From Treponema sp. (lineage in GTDB: Bacteria > Spirochaetota > Spirochaetia > Treponematales > Breznakiellaceae), in assembly GCA_031274035.1 (NCBI GenBank), contig JAISQR010000176.1, positions 1 through 42,065 of the forward strand: DNA of 42,065 nt. Reading direction: 5' to 3'. A program made the position numbers and the translations under genes. Shown here piece by piece: positions 1-8,209 of this stretch. Positions within the stretch are counted from its first letter, which is position 1; each line of letters starts with the position of its first letter. The notes under the pieces are model-generated. The model did not search any database, was not told where the DNA came from, and saw only the letters and a list, made by a program, of their open reading frames with translations.

Positions 1-117
1 ATGGTATAAATATTCATAAACATGAATATTTATACCTTACAAACTCCGAAAGCATGCCCATTGATCGGGATTTTTTGCATGAATATGCAAAAAATCCACA
101 AGTGCAACAGGCTGCTA
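1..117 (+). repeat. MITE-like palindromic element, copy A (left-truncated by window)
   Basis: The element has two hairpins: a long inverted repeat built on GGTATAAATATTCAT (about 3-36), and a second one around the TTTTTTGCAT/ATGCAAAAAA pair (71-96). It ends with AAGTGCAACAGGCTGCT at 100-116. Nearly the same block, with the same CAAACTCCGAAAG...GCCC core, recurs at 31364-31506, and fragments recur at 9200, 16507, 32308 and 41726. It lies just downstream of holA and could also terminate transcription of that gene. The left end is outside the window. Confidence 0.75.
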
Positions 118-156
118 GGCTCGCAATGTTTTCTATTGTATATCATCTGTCTATCA

Positions 157-1119
157 TCACCGGAGCTTGGCAGAGTACATCAATTTATAGAGGAAAAGAT
201 CCATAGTTAATGCTTCCAAAGCCGATCCTGAAGAACGGATTTTAAAATCGTATTCGGCAAGCAGTGCAAGGCACGCTCCGGCATCATAGCGGCGCTGGGC
301 TTGGGCGTAGTCCTGCCTTGACTTAGGATGGCTAAGGCCGATCTTTCTCAGTTCAAAATCGTCGTAGCCCAGCCCTTTTTCAAGAAGATGGGCGTAGTCC
401 CGGAGCTTTCTAAAACACGAGGCAAGGCCTCCGAAAATGGCTATGGGTGTTTCCTTTGCGGCCAGGAGGGTCCGCAGCGATTCAAGGCTTTTGGAAAGAT
501 CGCCTGAAGCTATACGCGAGAAAAGGGTAAAGGCCGATTCTTCCCTTGTATGGGAGAGCCATTTTTCTATGTCCTCAGCCTCAATAACTTTCTCATTGCC
601 CAGAAAGAGTATAAGACGTGAACATTCCCGCTTGAGAGCCTCGGTGTTGTTCTCTACCATTTCGAGAATAGCCGTAATACCGTCCCCGCTTATCCTGCAT
701 CCCTGCCTGCTGAAAAAGGCGGCAACCCATTCAACTTTACGGTTCTCAAACAATTCATAGAAGAGCTTTTTACCTGCTGTGCCTACAGCCTTTTCAATGG
801 TTTTATCAATACCGGTATTTTCCGAGATAAGGATAAGGGCCGTATCATCCTGCGGGGCTTTGATATAGGCCGTAAGGGTCTCTGTTTCTTCCTTTTTTTT
901 AAAAATTTCCACGTTTTTTATAAGAAAGAGCCGCTTATCAGCAAAAAGCGATCCGTTGCGCAGGATAGAAACTATGCCGGGGAGCGGCGTTTCCCCTGCA
1001 TAAAAAGACATTTCTTCCAGAGGCCCTGCCCCCTGTAATTTCCGGCGGATTTCCTGTATTGCCTCTTCTTTCTCGCCAATTTCCGGCCCCAGAAAGATAT
1101 AGACGCTGCCCTTGGCCAT
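157..1119 (-). CDS. holA: DNA polymerase III subunit delta (HolA)
   Basis: This 320-residue protein matches the clamp-loader delta subunit in length and pattern. The N-terminus (MAKGSVYIFLGPEIGEKEEA) is the typical opening strand and loop of the delta AAA+-like domain, without a functional Walker A motif. A middle segment (about 195-240, SRIASGDLSKSLESL...ETPIAIFGGLA) matches the domain II/III boundary of HolA. Delta opens the beta sliding clamp and works with DnaX, encoded in this same window, and delta-prime. The start has AAGGGTT about 12 bases upstream. It lies 14 bases after lexA and is probably cotranscribed with it. The C-terminus runs close to a repeat element. The family call is fairly firm, although delta subunits diverge strongly. 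Confidence 0.85.
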   Translation of the reverse strand: MAKGSVYIFLGPEIGEKEEAIQEIRRKLQGAGPLEEMSFYAGETPLPGIVSILRNGSLFADKRLFLIKNVEIFKKKEETETLTAYIKAPQDDTALILISENTGIDKTIEKAVGTAGKKLFYELFENRKVEWVAAFFSRQGCRISGDGITAILEMVENNTEALKRECSRLILFLGNEKVIEAEDIEKWLSHTREESAFTLFSRIASGDLSKSLESLRTLLAAKETPIAIFGGLASCFRKLRDYAHLLEKGLGYDDFELRKIGLSHPKSRQDYAQAQRRYDAGACLALLAEYDFKIRSSGSALEALTMDLFLYKLMYSAKLR

Positions 1120-1133
1120 AGAAAATTCAACCC

Positions 1134-1745
1134 TTAGTAGAAGCGGATGATATGGGAAAGCCGCCCCATGATGCGCAGGTCATGGCTTATATAGATAGGA
1201 GGGTATCGGGGGTTTTCCGGCTGTAAGCGTATGCGTGTGTTTTCGCGGTAAAAAGTTTTAAGGGTTACCGCGTCATCCATCTGTACTACAGCAATTTCAC
1301 CATTCTGAACCAGAGGCTGCTTTTCAATTATCGCCGTATCTCCATCCAGGATGCCGGCGCCTTCCATGGAATCTCCCCGTACCGTAAGTGCAAAGTATTC
1401 GCTGTTCCTTTTCAGCATAGATGTATGAATAGCAATCGTTCCATCCAGATTCTCCTCTGATAAAACCGGCCTTCCCGCGGCCACCGTTCCCAGCAGGGGA
1501 ATTTTCTTAAAAGAATCGTTACTTGTCTCCTCAATATCTTTAACCAGTTCAATAGTCCTAAAGCGGTTATCATCGGTTTTAATCCGGTTCTTTTTTTTAA
1601 GGGCGGTTACATGATCATGCGCACCCTTTACCGAGATGGAGAAATGTTGAGCGATCTCCCGTATAGTCGGGGGATAGGTATGAAATTCGATATACTCCGC
1701 GATAAACGCTAATACTTCCTGCTGGCGTTTGGTAATTTCCTTCAT
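1134..1745 (-). CDS. lexA: LexA repressor (SOS regulator, autoprotease)
   Basis: The 203 residues have the standard LexA layout. The N-terminal winged helix (about 1-66) has the recognition segment TIREIAQHFSISVKGAHDHV. A hinge leads to the C-terminal S24 peptidase domain. The scissile Ala90-Gly91 bond lies in GTVAAGRP, the catalytic Ser126 in VRGDSMEG and the catalytic Lys163 in VTLKTFY. All residues needed for RecA-stimulated self-cleavage are therefore present. An AAGGG Shine-Dalgarno lies upstream. A palindrome in the promoter region (1781-1806) probably lets LexA repress itself. holA follows directly, so DNA damage may also raise delta-subunit expression (inference). Confidence 0.95.
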   Translation of the reverse strand: MKEITKRQQEVLAFIAEYIEFHTYPPTIREIAQHFSISVKGAHDHVTALKKKNRIKTDDNRFRTIELVKDIEETSNDSFKKIPLLGTVAAGRPVLSEENLDGTIAIHTSMLKRNSEYFALTVRGDSMEGAGILDGDTAIIEKQPLVQNGEIAVVQMDDAVTLKTFYRENTRIRLQPENPRYPPIYISHDLRIMGRLSHIIRFY

Positions 1746-1755
1746 CGTTTTTCCC

Positions 1756-1806
1756 TTTTTATATAATTTATCTCTTTATTGTTACAAATGAAAGCAAAAT
1801 TGTAAC
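1756..1806 (-). promoter_or_regulatory. lexA promoter with probable LexA operator
   Basis: A perfect inverted repeat GTTACAA-N12-TTGTAAC spans 1781-1806, 35-61 bases before the lexA start. On the minus strand one arm supplies a -35-like TTGTAA, followed 16 bases later by TATATA. The palindrome therefore overlaps the promoter, where an autoregulatory operator would be expected. It is not the E. coli CTGT-N8-ACAG SOS box. Assignment to LexA rests on position only. Confidence 0.5.
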
Positions 1807-1845
1807 GATTCAGTCTGTTGCAAGCCAGGTGTATCTGAAACTGCC

Positions 1846-3312
1846 CTACTTTTTTTCCGCAAGGGTAGGTTTTCCCCCATTTATAACGATCCGATATTTC
1901 CGCAATTTGGCGTGGAGATTACTAGGGTAAATACCCAGGGCCTCTGCCGTCCTTGCTATGATACCGCCATTTTTTGCGAGTTGATATTCCAAGTAGAATT
2001 TTTCAAAGGATTCCTTAGCACTATTATAGCGCATTTCAAGAATTTGTATAGGAAAAGAATGGTTCGAAAAGGCATTATTTCCAACATTCGGCTGTGTCTT
2101 TTGAGCGCCTTTCAATGTACCCGGCAGGTCAGATGTGGTGGAATTACCCAAGGCCGCGGGGGTTTTCTGTAGAAGATCGATAACCGCCTTATCCCCAAGC
2201 CTGTTTTCTCTGTGCATCACCGCCACCCTTTCCGCAAAATTCCGCAACTCCCGTACATTGCCCGGCCATTCGTAAACAGTAAGTATCTGTAAGGCGCTGT
2301 CGTCAAATTCGATCTTCTCTACCCCCATGCTGCTTAAAAAATGGAAGAGCAGCAGGGGAATGTCCTCCTGCCGTTCACGGAGCGGGGGAATTTGAATTGG
2401 AATAACATTTAAGCGGAAGAAGAGATCTTGCCGGAATCGGCCTTCCTCACACTCCTTTATAAGATTCTTATTGGTTGCCGCTACGATCCGCACATCAACA
2501 CCGATGGTCTTTTCGCCGCCGACCCGTTCTATCTTCTGCTCCTGAAGCGCCCGCAGTACCTTTGCCTGAGCCATAAGGGACATATCCCCTATCTCGTCAA
2601 GGAAGAGCGTACCGCCGTCGGCAATTTCAAAACGGCCCTTACGGCTGGAGAAGGCATCGGTAAAGGCTCCTTTCTCATGGCCGAAAAGTTCACTTTCGAT
2701 GAGGGTATCTGGAATGGCAGCGCAGTTCACCTCGACAAAGGCATTATCGGCACGAGACGAAAGCTGATGTATAGCTTGGGCAACAAGCTCTTTACCCGTA
2801 CCATTGTCCCCAGTAATAAGAATACGGGCATCGCTGGCTGCGGCCTGACGTATCAGCGTGCGTACCTCTTCTATCTTTGCGCTGGTTCCAACTATTTCAT
2901 CGCCGGTAAGACGGGATTTTTTTTTCAGTTCCCTGTTTTCTTTGCGCAGGTTTTGCAGCGTTAGGGCATTGCGGCAGACCGTAAGCACTTTATCCAAGGA
3001 AAGCGGTTTCTCCAGGAAATCGAAAGCTCCCAGTTTTACCGCCCGTACAGCCATATCGATATTGGCATGTCCCGATATAACCGCTACCTCCAGATGAGGC
3101 CAGCCCTTGCGTATCTGTTCCAGAGCTTCAAGCCCGCCAAGATTGGGCAGCAGTACATCGAGGAAAACCAGGCTGATAGATTCGCGTTTCAGTATGTCAA
3201 TACCGATAATAGCATCTTCGGCGGTAAAAACTTCGTACTTTTCATCCTCCAGGATTGAGGCTAAGGTACGGCGAATTCCCGATTCGTCATCTATGATTAA
3301 TATGCTGGCCAT
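1846..3312 (-). CDS. NtrX-like sigma-54-type response regulator
   Basis: This 488-residue protein has three domains. The receiver (about 1-118) has acidic D8/D9, phospho-acceptor D52, S80 and K102. The AAA+ sigma-54 activator domain (about 138-370) has Walker A GDNGTGKE at 168-175, Walker B GGTLFLDE at 233-240, and the sigma-54 contact loop reading GAFTDA at 215-220 instead of GAFTGA. The C-terminal Fis-type helix-turn-helix (about 445-478) reads IARTAEALGIYPSNLHAKLRKY. The start is supported by AGGAAG upstream. It is encoded after an NtrY-like kinase and is its likely partner. The two are separated by 139 bases containing two hairpins, so it may be transcribed at a different level. Loop substitutions can weaken sigma-54 contact, so activity at sigma-54 promoters is not certain. 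Confidence 0.9.
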   Translation of the reverse strand: MASILIIDDESGIRRTLASILEDEKYEVFTAEDAIIGIDILKRESISLVFLDVLLPNLGGLEALEQIRKGWPHLEVAVISGHANIDMAVRAVKLGAFDFLEKPLSLDKVLTVCRNALTLQNLRKENRELKKKSRLTGDEIVGTSAKIEEVRTLIRQAAASDARILITGDNGTGKELVAQAIHQLSSRADNAFVEVNCAAIPDTLIESELFGHEKGAFTDAFSSRKGRFEIADGGTLFLDEIGDMSLMAQAKVLRALQEQKIERVGGEKTIGVDVRIVAATNKNLIKECEEGRFRQDLFFRLNVIPIQIPPLRERQEDIPLLLFHFLSSMGVEKIEFDDSALQILTVYEWPGNVRELRNFAERVAVMHRENRLGDKAVIDLLQKTPAALGNSTTSDLPGTLKGAQKTQPNVGNNAFSNHSFPIQILEMRYNSAKESFEKFYLEYQLAKNGGIIARTAEALGIYPSNLHAKLRKYRIVINGGKPTLAEKK

Positions 3313-3347
3313 ATCTTCCTGCCTTTGGCGCTGTTTTTAGGGCTATG

Positions 3348-3421
3348 GAAAAAGCGGCCAAACACCCGCTTTTTCACTTAAATTTAAGGCAGCTTTCCCA
3401 AAAACTAAAGTTTTGGAAAAG
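3348..3421 (-). terminator. Two hairpins between the kinase and regulator genes
   Basis: A perfect 10-bp stem (GAAAAAGCGG at 3348-3357 with CCGCTTTTTC at 3366-3375) has an A/T-rich base like an intrinsic terminator in either direction. A second hairpin built on CAAAAACT/AGTTTTG lies at about 3391-3418 and belongs to a small hairpin family found elsewhere in the window. Together they may reduce read-through from the kinase gene into the regulator gene. Confidence 0.55.
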
Positions 3422-3451
3422 CCTCGCCGTTATAATTTTTTTGACAAGGCA

Positions 3452-5254
3452 TCATCTGTTCTTTTCTTCCAGGGGCAGATCAATAAAGAACGTAGTGCCT
3501 ATCCCCTCTTCGGAATTGAAATAGATGCTCCCCCCGTGATCGTTGAGTATGCGTTCAACTATAGGCAGCCCCAGACCGGTTCCCGAAGTCTTTGTAGTAA
3601 AATACGGCGTCCAGATATGTTTTCCGTTTTTTTTGCTAATACCCGCACCGGTATCACGAATACTTATCCTAATATAGCGACTTTCCCTTTTTTTTACAAG
3701 ATCGGTTCGTATCTCAATTGTTCCCTTTTCCTTCATGGCATCTATCCCGTTGATGATAAGGTTGGTAAGTACCTGGGCCATGCGGTGCTTGTCTATCTTT
3801 ATGGAAATACCGCTTTCTACATGCTCTATCTTGAATTCGACCTGCGGGTAGGAGGCACGGTAGGGTGCAATGGTTTCCTTGATGATCTCCCGCAGGATGA
3901 TTCTGGACTGGGACGGTTCCATGGGCCTTGAGAGGGTTCTGAACTCGGTAAGCAGGGTTGAAAGCCCTTCTACTTCCTGGATAATGGCAAGCATGGAATC
4001 TTTGAGAATTTCTCCTATACGTTCGGGTTCGTTGGTCCAGCGCCGCATAACCCGTTCCGCCGAAAGCCTTATCGGGGTGAGCGGATTCTTTATCTCGTGT
4101 GCAAGCTGCTGGGCTATGCTCTGCCAGACAGATATCTTTTCCGTTTCGATAAGGGCGGATCGGGACTTATCGAGTTCCTTGACCATTGTATTAAAGGACC
4201 GGATAAGTATCCCCAATTCATCCCCCCGGTGGGCCAAAATCTGAATAGAAAAATCCCCCTCGGCAACCTTTTTGGTAGCTTCGGCAATTTCTATAATGGG
4301 CACGGTTATCCGGCGGGAAAAAGAAACCGTGATGATCACCGTCATAAACAGGATAGGCAGGAAGAATATGCCGTAGTAGATGAACAAGATAGTACCTATC
4401 TTGATTTGCAGCGATGAGATTACTTCGAAACGGGCCTTTTCAGATTCGATGATCTGATTGGCCTTATCAAAACCGGTTCCAAGGTTGTAGCTAATTACGC
4501 GGGCAAGATTGGGTTCTGGAAAGGTAACATACCGGATAGTATCCGTATCGCGAGGCATTTCACGGCGCATAAAGCCTGCCTGTACACTGAGGGGAAGCGT
4601 TTCCAGCCTGAACCCGGCGTCCCCCGCATAGCGCAGTTTTTTCCAGTATCCGTCAATTAGGGTAAAATCTTCCAGGGCGGCTATACCTTCGGGCAGCCTT
4701 GCGGCGGGGGCGCCTTCGCCGGCTCCTGTTCCGCCTGCCTGCGGTATTTCCTCCTCGTAAACCGCGTATAGTACCATAAAGCCTTCAAAATCGGTCCTGT
4801 TGACCATTGCCTCCATTTTTTCCAGGTGCAATGCATAGTTTTCCAGACTGAATTTCTGAGCTTCCTGCATGGCAGTATCTATATCCATGCTTTTCCAGAA
4901 TCGTATAAGTTCGTTTACCGACTGAAGTGTTATGATTGTTACCGGGGCTGCCGCCAGGAAGACTGAAAGCAGGAAATAAGCCAAAAGACGCGCCTGGAAT
5001 TTACTTCCTGTTCTGCGGGCCAGCAGGTCCTGAAAGAGGCCGAAGGCGGAAACAGCCAGAAAGACCATAAGTACAACAGGAATAGCAAAAAAGATCACCA
5101 AATTGAGTAATCCTGGTGTGTTTCCTTCCTGTAGTATCTCATTAATAAAAAAACGGGAAAAAAGAATAACAACTATACAGAGAACTATATATATAAGAAG
5201 CAGCCCCCGGACATTGATAAAAAAATGCTTGGGTCTGATACGGACAGTCTTCAA
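3452..5254 (-). CDS. NtrY-like membrane histidine kinase
   Basis: This is a 600-residue sensor kinase. Hydrophobic helices lie at about 17-36, 50-74, 88-110 and 287-312. The long segment between the third and fourth (about 111-286) is the likely extracytoplasmic sensor. A HAMP domain (about 311-365) is followed by the dimerisation helix with phospho-acceptor H386 in AQQLAHEIKNPLTPIRLSAE, a run very close to NtrY kinases. The ATPase part has the N box (TNLIINGIDAM), G1 (DTGAGIS) and G2 (GTGLGLPIV). The gene starts with TTG: the TTGA at 5254-5251 overlaps the TGA stop of HPr by four bases, so the two are translationally coupled. The signal sensed is unknown. Confidence 0.88.
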   Translation of the reverse strand: MKTVRIRPKHFFINVRGLLLIYIVLCIVVILFSRFFINEILQEGNTPGLLNLVIFFAIPVVLMVFLAVSAFGLFQDLLARRTGSKFQARLLAYFLLSVFLAAAPVTIITLQSVNELIRFWKSMDIDTAMQEAQKFSLENYALHLEKMEAMVNRTDFEGFMVLYAVYEEEIPQAGGTGAGEGAPAARLPEGIAALEDFTLIDGYWKKLRYAGDAGFRLETLPLSVQAGFMRREMPRDTDTIRYVTFPEPNLARVISYNLGTGFDKANQIIESEKARFEVISSLQIKIGTILFIYYGIFFLPILFMTVIITVSFSRRITVPIIEIAEATKKVAEGDFSIQILAHRGDELGILIRSFNTMVKELDKSRSALIETEKISVWQSIAQQLAHEIKNPLTPIRLSAERVMRRWTNEPERIGEILKDSMLAIIQEVEGLSTLLTEFRTLSRPMEPSQSRIILREIIKETIAPYRASYPQVEFKIEHVESGISIKIDKHRMAQVLTNLIINGIDAMKEKGTIEIRTDLVKKRESRYIRISIRDTGAGISKKNGKHIWTPYFTTKTSGTGLGLPIVERILNDHGGSIYFNSEEGIGTTFFIDLPLEEKNR

Positions 5255-5541
5255 ATTACGGTGTCTTGCTCTTCTTCAAACTTCGATGCAAAAAGTTTGA
5301 TCAAGGCCTCTACTGCTTCTATCTCTTCATTCGTATCTTCACCTTCGGCAATAATCCGTATCTCTGTTCCGTAAGCAGCGGCCAAGGTTAGAACGCCCAT
5401 AATTGATTTGGCGTTTATCCTGTCGTTACCCCTTTCAAAATAGATATTACAGTTATAATTTTTAGAAGTTTCTACCAGTAAAGCCGAAGGACGGGCATGA
5501 ATCCCTGCCCTGTTGGATACCGTTATGGTTTTCTCTGTCAT
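5251..5541 (-). CDS. ptsH: Phosphocarrier protein HPr
   Basis: The protein is 96 residues from the ATG at 5541, which has AAAGGAT upstream at good spacing; an upstream in-frame ATG at 5577 is less likely. Active-site H15 lies in NRAGIHARPSA and regulatory S46 in NAKSIMGVL, both at the canonical positions. It therefore has the site used by PTS enzyme I and the site phosphorylated by HPr kinase. It is slightly longer than the usual 85-88 residues because of an acidic C-terminal tail (EEEQDTVI). It sits between hprK and a sensor kinase, which suggests a regulatory rather than a purely transport role (inference). No enzyme I or enzyme II gene is in the window. Confidence 0.95.
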   Translation of the reverse strand: MTEKTITVSNRAGIHARPSALLVETSKNYNCNIYFERGNDRINAKSIMGVLTLAAAYGTEIRIIAEGEDTNEEIEAVEALIKLFASKFEEEQDTVI

Positions 5542-5585
5542 AGTAAGATCCTTTAGAAATGTTTTTGTATAGAACAAACTACCAT

Positions 5586-6575
5586 TCAGATAATATCTTC
5601 ACTGCCGAAATAGGCCGAACGGGCTGTTTCACGCTCCATCCAATTCATAATATTCTGATTAAACTCTTTTGCAGAATGATACCCCATCTGTTTAAGCCTT
5701 TCGTTCATGGCGGCAGCCTCTATGATAACAGGAATATTCCGCCCTGGTTTTACCGGAATTTCCAGCTTGTGGATGCTAATACCCAAAAACTCCTGTGATT
5801 TTTCATCCAAGCCGATTCGGTCGTATGTCTTGTTAGAATTCCCTTCTTCCAGTGCAACGACAAGCTGAATCCGCTTACGATCCCGTATGGCCCCAACGCC
5901 GAAAAGCCGGGTTATATTGATGATACCAAGTCCGCGGATCTCCATGTGATGGCCTACTTTCTCGTTTTCGCCTTTCCCCATAAGAACATTGCCGTCTACA
6001 ATGTACATCTTTACACTATCATCGGTTACCAACCGGTGCCCGTGCTTGACAAGCTCCAGGGCGATTTCGCTTTTACCAATGCCGGAATCTCCCAGGATAA
6101 GCACCCCAACACCGTAGACTTCGACCAGTACCCCGTGGATGAGAATTTGAGGGGAAAACCTCTCCGATAGGAAACGGATGATACGGATAGTAAATTCCAT
6201 CGTATTGAGTTCTGTCTGAAGGATAGGGCAGCGGGCTTTTTCGGCTATTTCAAAAAAAGCCGTACAGGGGCTGAGGTTATGGGTAAAAACGCAGCAGGGT
6301 ATAGAGTAGTCGAACATCTGCCGTATAGTTTCAAAATTATTTTCCTTTTCCAGTTTCTGTATATAAGCCGCCTCCCCCCGCCCAAAAACCTGTAAACGGT
6401 TGTAAGAAAAGAAATCGAAAAAGCCAGAAAGGGCAAGGCCGGGCCGGTTAAGTTCGGGGACGCTTATTTCGCGGTTTAAACCTTTTCTTCCGCCCAGGCA
6501 GCGCAGATTGAGGGCGTTGTGTTCCTTCAATTCAAGATCGATCAGATCCAGAACAGTAAAGATCTTTTCAGTCAT
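5586..6575 (-). CDS. hprK: HPr kinase/phosphorylase
   Basis: At 329 residues it has the family's usual length. The N-terminal domain (about 1-130) is followed by the kinase domain with Walker A GDSGIGKS at 162-169, conserved H147 just before it, TDD at 184-186, and the HprK/P signature EIRGLGIINI at 212-221. It phosphorylates and dephosphorylates Ser46 of HPr, encoded 44 bases downstream. A TATAAT hexamer lies at 6594-6589 on the minus strand, 13 bases before the ATG, with no Shine-Dalgarno, so the leader is very short. It begins the hprK-ptsH-ntrY-ntrX gene string. Confidence 0.95.
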   Translation of the reverse strand: MTEKIFTVLDLIDLELKEHNALNLRCLGGRKGLNREISVPELNRPGLALSGFFDFFSYNRLQVFGRGEAAYIQKLEKENNFETIRQMFDYSIPCCVFTHNLSPCTAFFEIAEKARCPILQTELNTMEFTIRIIRFLSERFSPQILIHGVLVEVYGVGVLILGDSGIGKSEIALELVKHGHRLVTDDSVKMYIVDGNVLMGKGENEKVGHHMEIRGLGIINITRLFGVGAIRDRKRIQLVVALEEGNSNKTYDRIGLDEKSQEFLGISIHKLEIPVKPGRNIPVIIEAAAMNERLKQMGYHSAKEFNQNIMNWMERETARSAYFGSEDII

Positions 6576-6834
6576 AACTTTATTCTATATTATATGTAAT
6601 TTTTTATCAACCAACCCCGCCGCAAGCGCCAACAATTTTACTTTTAAGAAATTCAACCGCGAAAGGCACATCGAACCTTTGGTTCGCGAACACGAAGGTT
6701 TTGGTTAGAAAACACTCTTTTTCCCGCCATTGTAGCCCTTGGCAAACAATAAGACGAAGATAAGAGGAAGAGTGAAAGTGCCGCGGTATTATAGAAATTC
6801 GGTGTAAATTCAATGAATCCCGCGGGTTGGCATA
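6576..6834. repeat. Gene-free stretch with fragment of the CAGC-TTTTACTTTTA repeat family
   Basis: No gene is visible. From about 6630 to 6712 the sequence carries the left end of an interspersed repeat (CAACAATTTTACTTTTAAG, then ACCGCGAAAGGCACATCGAACC and a short GAACC/GGTTC hairpin). It matches the starts of the full copies at 15388 and 30486. The remaining bases show nothing recognisable. Confidence 0.6.
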
Positions 6835-6870
6835 AAAAAGCCCTTCCACTGAAAAGGGGAAGGGCTTTTT
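6835..6870 (-). terminator. Intrinsic terminator after the VWA lipoprotein gene
   Basis: A perfect 13-bp stem (AAAAAGCCCTTCC at 6835-6847 with GGAAGGGCTTTTT at 6858-6870) surrounds a 10-base loop. On the minus strand it ends in a run of T, 26 bases after the stop codon of the VWA gene. Its symmetry would let it act on the other strand too. Confidence 0.9.
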
Positions 6871-6895
6871 GTTAAGTTATCAGCTAATAGTTGTA

Positions 6896-8080
6896 TTACT
6901 GATAGCTTATAGGATTACCTTTCTTATCCAACGCATCAATAAACGCTTTCGCCGCCGCCCTGACTTTATTAATATCTCCATCGCTTATTGATCTGCTGTT
7001 ATCAAGGAGAAGATAAATAATTACAGATTTTTTCTCTGTCTCTTGGTTTTGTGTAGCGGTTCCAGAGCTATATTCATAACTTGCCTGATAAGCATTGCCC
7101 TTCTTTTTCCATTGTTTAAAAAAATCTTTGTTAAATGTTACTCCGGTTGCATTAAATATTCTTACGGTAACCTGGCTGGTGCTGGGCCGATATGTAAGCT
7201 CCACTCTCGCTGTTACACCAGCGCTGGCTTTCATATCCTCGAAAACATAGTTATTACCGGATTTTGCTATTGTTCCTTCAATCCAGGATGTTGAATCACC
7301 TCCAGAGGCCGCATCGTCAAAGGTCCACCTAACAATATCCCTATTGGCATAAGCGGCAGAGGTGAATGTAATTGCGGATGTTGTTGTTGTAATATCCAAG
7401 CTGGTTGCTTTAGTTGCAAGCTCCTCTGCCAATTTATCATAACCATCAGTAATAATTGTCTTATTAGAATCCTCCCCCCCCGCCAAACCTTTAAGAGCTT
7501 CCGCAAAATCATCACTATCAGGAGCTGTTTTATCTGTTGCCGCTAAACCTACCGAATATGCTGTAATGTTCTTTGACCTTACGGTAAAACTTTTAATCCG
7601 CTCTTCAGTAGCGGTTTTATACTCCGCTTCCGTGTCGTCGCCAGCCGCCGCCGCGGAACCTTCATCTAAACCATCGGTAAAGGTGATCATATAGACAGCA
7701 TCCAGCGAATTTGGAAAAGCAGCTTCCTTATTCTTTATATTATCCAATGTTTTATTTATGGCATAATACAACTTTGTACCGTCATTACCGGCACGGGTGT
7801 ATTTATCCAAAACCGCCTTAAGATCATCCGCCCCATACCCATATTGTGTATCACCATTTTCATCCCAATAGGCGTAGCTCCCCAAATAAACAGGATAGTA
7901 ATCGGTAATGTCCCTAACCTCATTACCAAAGGTAACAATGCCTACATAAACCCCAGGTACAGAGGTCTGGCGGACAATATCCTTCAATATCTTGTCCAAC
8001 TCTCCGCAATTACTCAATCCCAGCCCTATAAAAGCCAAAATTCCAACTACTACAGCCGCTTTTAAGCCGCGCTTTTTCAT
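6896..8080 (-). CDS. Lipoprotein with apparently circularly permuted VWA domain
   Basis: This 394-residue lipoprotein precursor has a signal peptide with a lipobox ending at C25 (GLSNC). The mature part begins with what is normally the second strand of a von Willebrand A domain (VYVGIVTFGN, 44-53). The metal-site threonine follows (NDGTKLYYAI, T102), then the strand with the metal-site aspartate (MITFTDG, D136) and the last strand and helices (NITAYSVGL, about 171-227). A beta-rich segment of about 120 residues follows (230-348). The first VWA strand with the DxSxS motif (IIYLLLDNSRSIS; D360, S362, S364) and its helix come only at the very end. All three metal-site elements are present, in permuted order. 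AGGGGG precedes the ATG and an intrinsic terminator follows the gene. Substrate or partner is unknown; it is probably anchored at the periplasmic or outer surface. Confidence 0.8.
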   Translation of the reverse strand: MKKRGLKAAVVVGILAFIGLGLSNCGELDKILKDIVRQTSVPGVYVGIVTFGNEVRDITDYYPVYLGSYAYWDENGDTQYGYGADDLKAVLDKYTRAGNDGTKLYYAINKTLDNIKNKEAAFPNSLDAVYMITFTDGLDEGSAAAAGDDTEAEYKTATEERIKSFTVRSKNITAYSVGLAATDKTAPDSDDFAEALKGLAGGEDSNKTIITDGYDKLAEELATKATSLDITTTTSAITFTSAAYANRDIVRWTFDDAASGGDSTSWIEGTIAKSGNNYVFEDMKASAGVTARVELTYRPSTSQVTVRIFNATGVTFNKDFFKQWKKKGNAYQASYEYSSGTATQNQETEKKSVIIYLLLDNSRSISDGDINKVRAAAKAFIDALDKKGNPISYQ

Positions 8081-8209
8081 GCTTTCCCCCTAATTTTAAG
8101 TGTAAAATTTGTATTTATATTCATAACTATATCATTATATTTTTCTTGTGTCTATATAATATTTTTGCCAAAGAGAAAAAAGACGTAAAAACATCAAATT
8201 TAACCCCGC

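Noticed and set aside
22-210. Short plus-strand open frame at the left edge
   Set aside because: Its first half is the MITE-like element and the rest overlaps the end of holA.
6835-6870. Perfect 13-bp hairpin as a regulatory RNA or attachment site
   Set aside because: Its position just after a stop codon and the T run on the minus strand are explained by a plain intrinsic terminator.
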